From IMG/VR virus record IMGVR_UViG_3300034355_000842, positions 1 through 30,632 of that record: a DNA stretch of 30,632 nucleotides; one strand, written 5' to 3'. The notes below the pieces were generated by a model. The model was not told the origin of the DNA, did no database searches, and saw only the letters and a list, made by a program, of their open reading frames with translations. This document shows, piece by piece, positions 30,555 through 30,632 of this stretch. Within the stretch, counting starts at the first letter, position 1; each line of letters starts with the position of its first letter. The DNA comes from a virus. The position numbers and the translations under genes were made by a program.

Positions 30555-30632
30555 TTATTGCTTGTGTGATGATACCAAATGCTTCATCGCAGAATGTAAA
30601 TCTGTATGCTTACCCAATTGATCAAAACCTTT
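30555..30632 (-). CDS. Partial C-terminus of a minus-strand gene
   Basis: An open frame enters from the right edge and ends TAA, giving KGFDQLGKHTDLHSAMKHLVSSHKQ. A second frame gives a shorter protein-like ending (FCDEAFGIITQAIK) after a stop, so the assignment is uncertain. Confidence 0.4.
   Translation of the reverse strand, partial: KGFDQLGKHTDLHSAMKHLVSSHKQ

Overview
The window is a stretch of a large tailed-phage genome of the T4 superfamily (myovirus type) infecting a Gram-negative, probably gammaproteobacterial, host. Seen directly: T4-type late promoters (TATAAATA), four proteins with a T4-like N-terminal capsid-targeting peptide followed by an (I/L)-x-E cleavage site, a GroES-like co-chaperonin, a DUF6433-like protein, a DUF2693/SH3-like protein, a tail-collar domain, and a tRNA array interrupted by free-standing homing endonucleases. 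I cannot name the phage; jumbo enterobacterial phages with large tRNA arrays are a reasonable comparison, which is inference.

Layout. (1) 1-10,150: about 35 small + strand early genes. Seventeen are launched by near-identical promoter cassettes, TTTACT-N16-TATCCT followed by a conserved leader (TTGTAGTCA ... CTGGAGAACGAAAATG). Many upstream stop codons lie inside the next promoter. Products are mostly unknown host-takeover-type proteins, with several paralogue pairs, small membrane or lipoproteins and a low-molecular-weight phosphatase. (2) 10,150-11,080: a junction with a 30-bp repeat x3, a long 12-bp tandem array, a possible short late transcript and a strong terminator. (3) 11,100-19,180: a tRNA region with 29 tRNA genes I can fold, covering every amino acid except Trp, plus odd structured RNA units. 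Two of its transcription units have an rrn-like boxA just after the promoter. Homing endonucleases of three kinds, a capsid-targeted protein, a YkuK-like RNase H-fold protein, a minus-strand tail-collar gene and a secreted HExxH protein are interspersed. (4) 19,180-30,632: AT-rich mid/late genes in divergent operons driven by back-to-back late promoters: lysis-type genes (SleB-like hydrolase, two holin-like proteins, spanin-like lipoprotein), a secreted nuclease-like protein, capsid-targeted internal proteins, a tail-fibre module, the GroES-like gene and small T4-like genes.

The most unusual content is RNA. A chain of four units (13,936-14,343) is closed by 13-19 bp AU-rich helices and packed end to end inside the tRNA array. 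A tRNA-Lys has a 5' leader complementary to its anticodon arm and to an insert in its variable loop. A tRNA-Arg lacks a D-arm. Two related hairpin elements in the early region (3,386 and 4,480) have unrelated stem sequences but shared loop motifs. All functional claims for these RNAs are inference.
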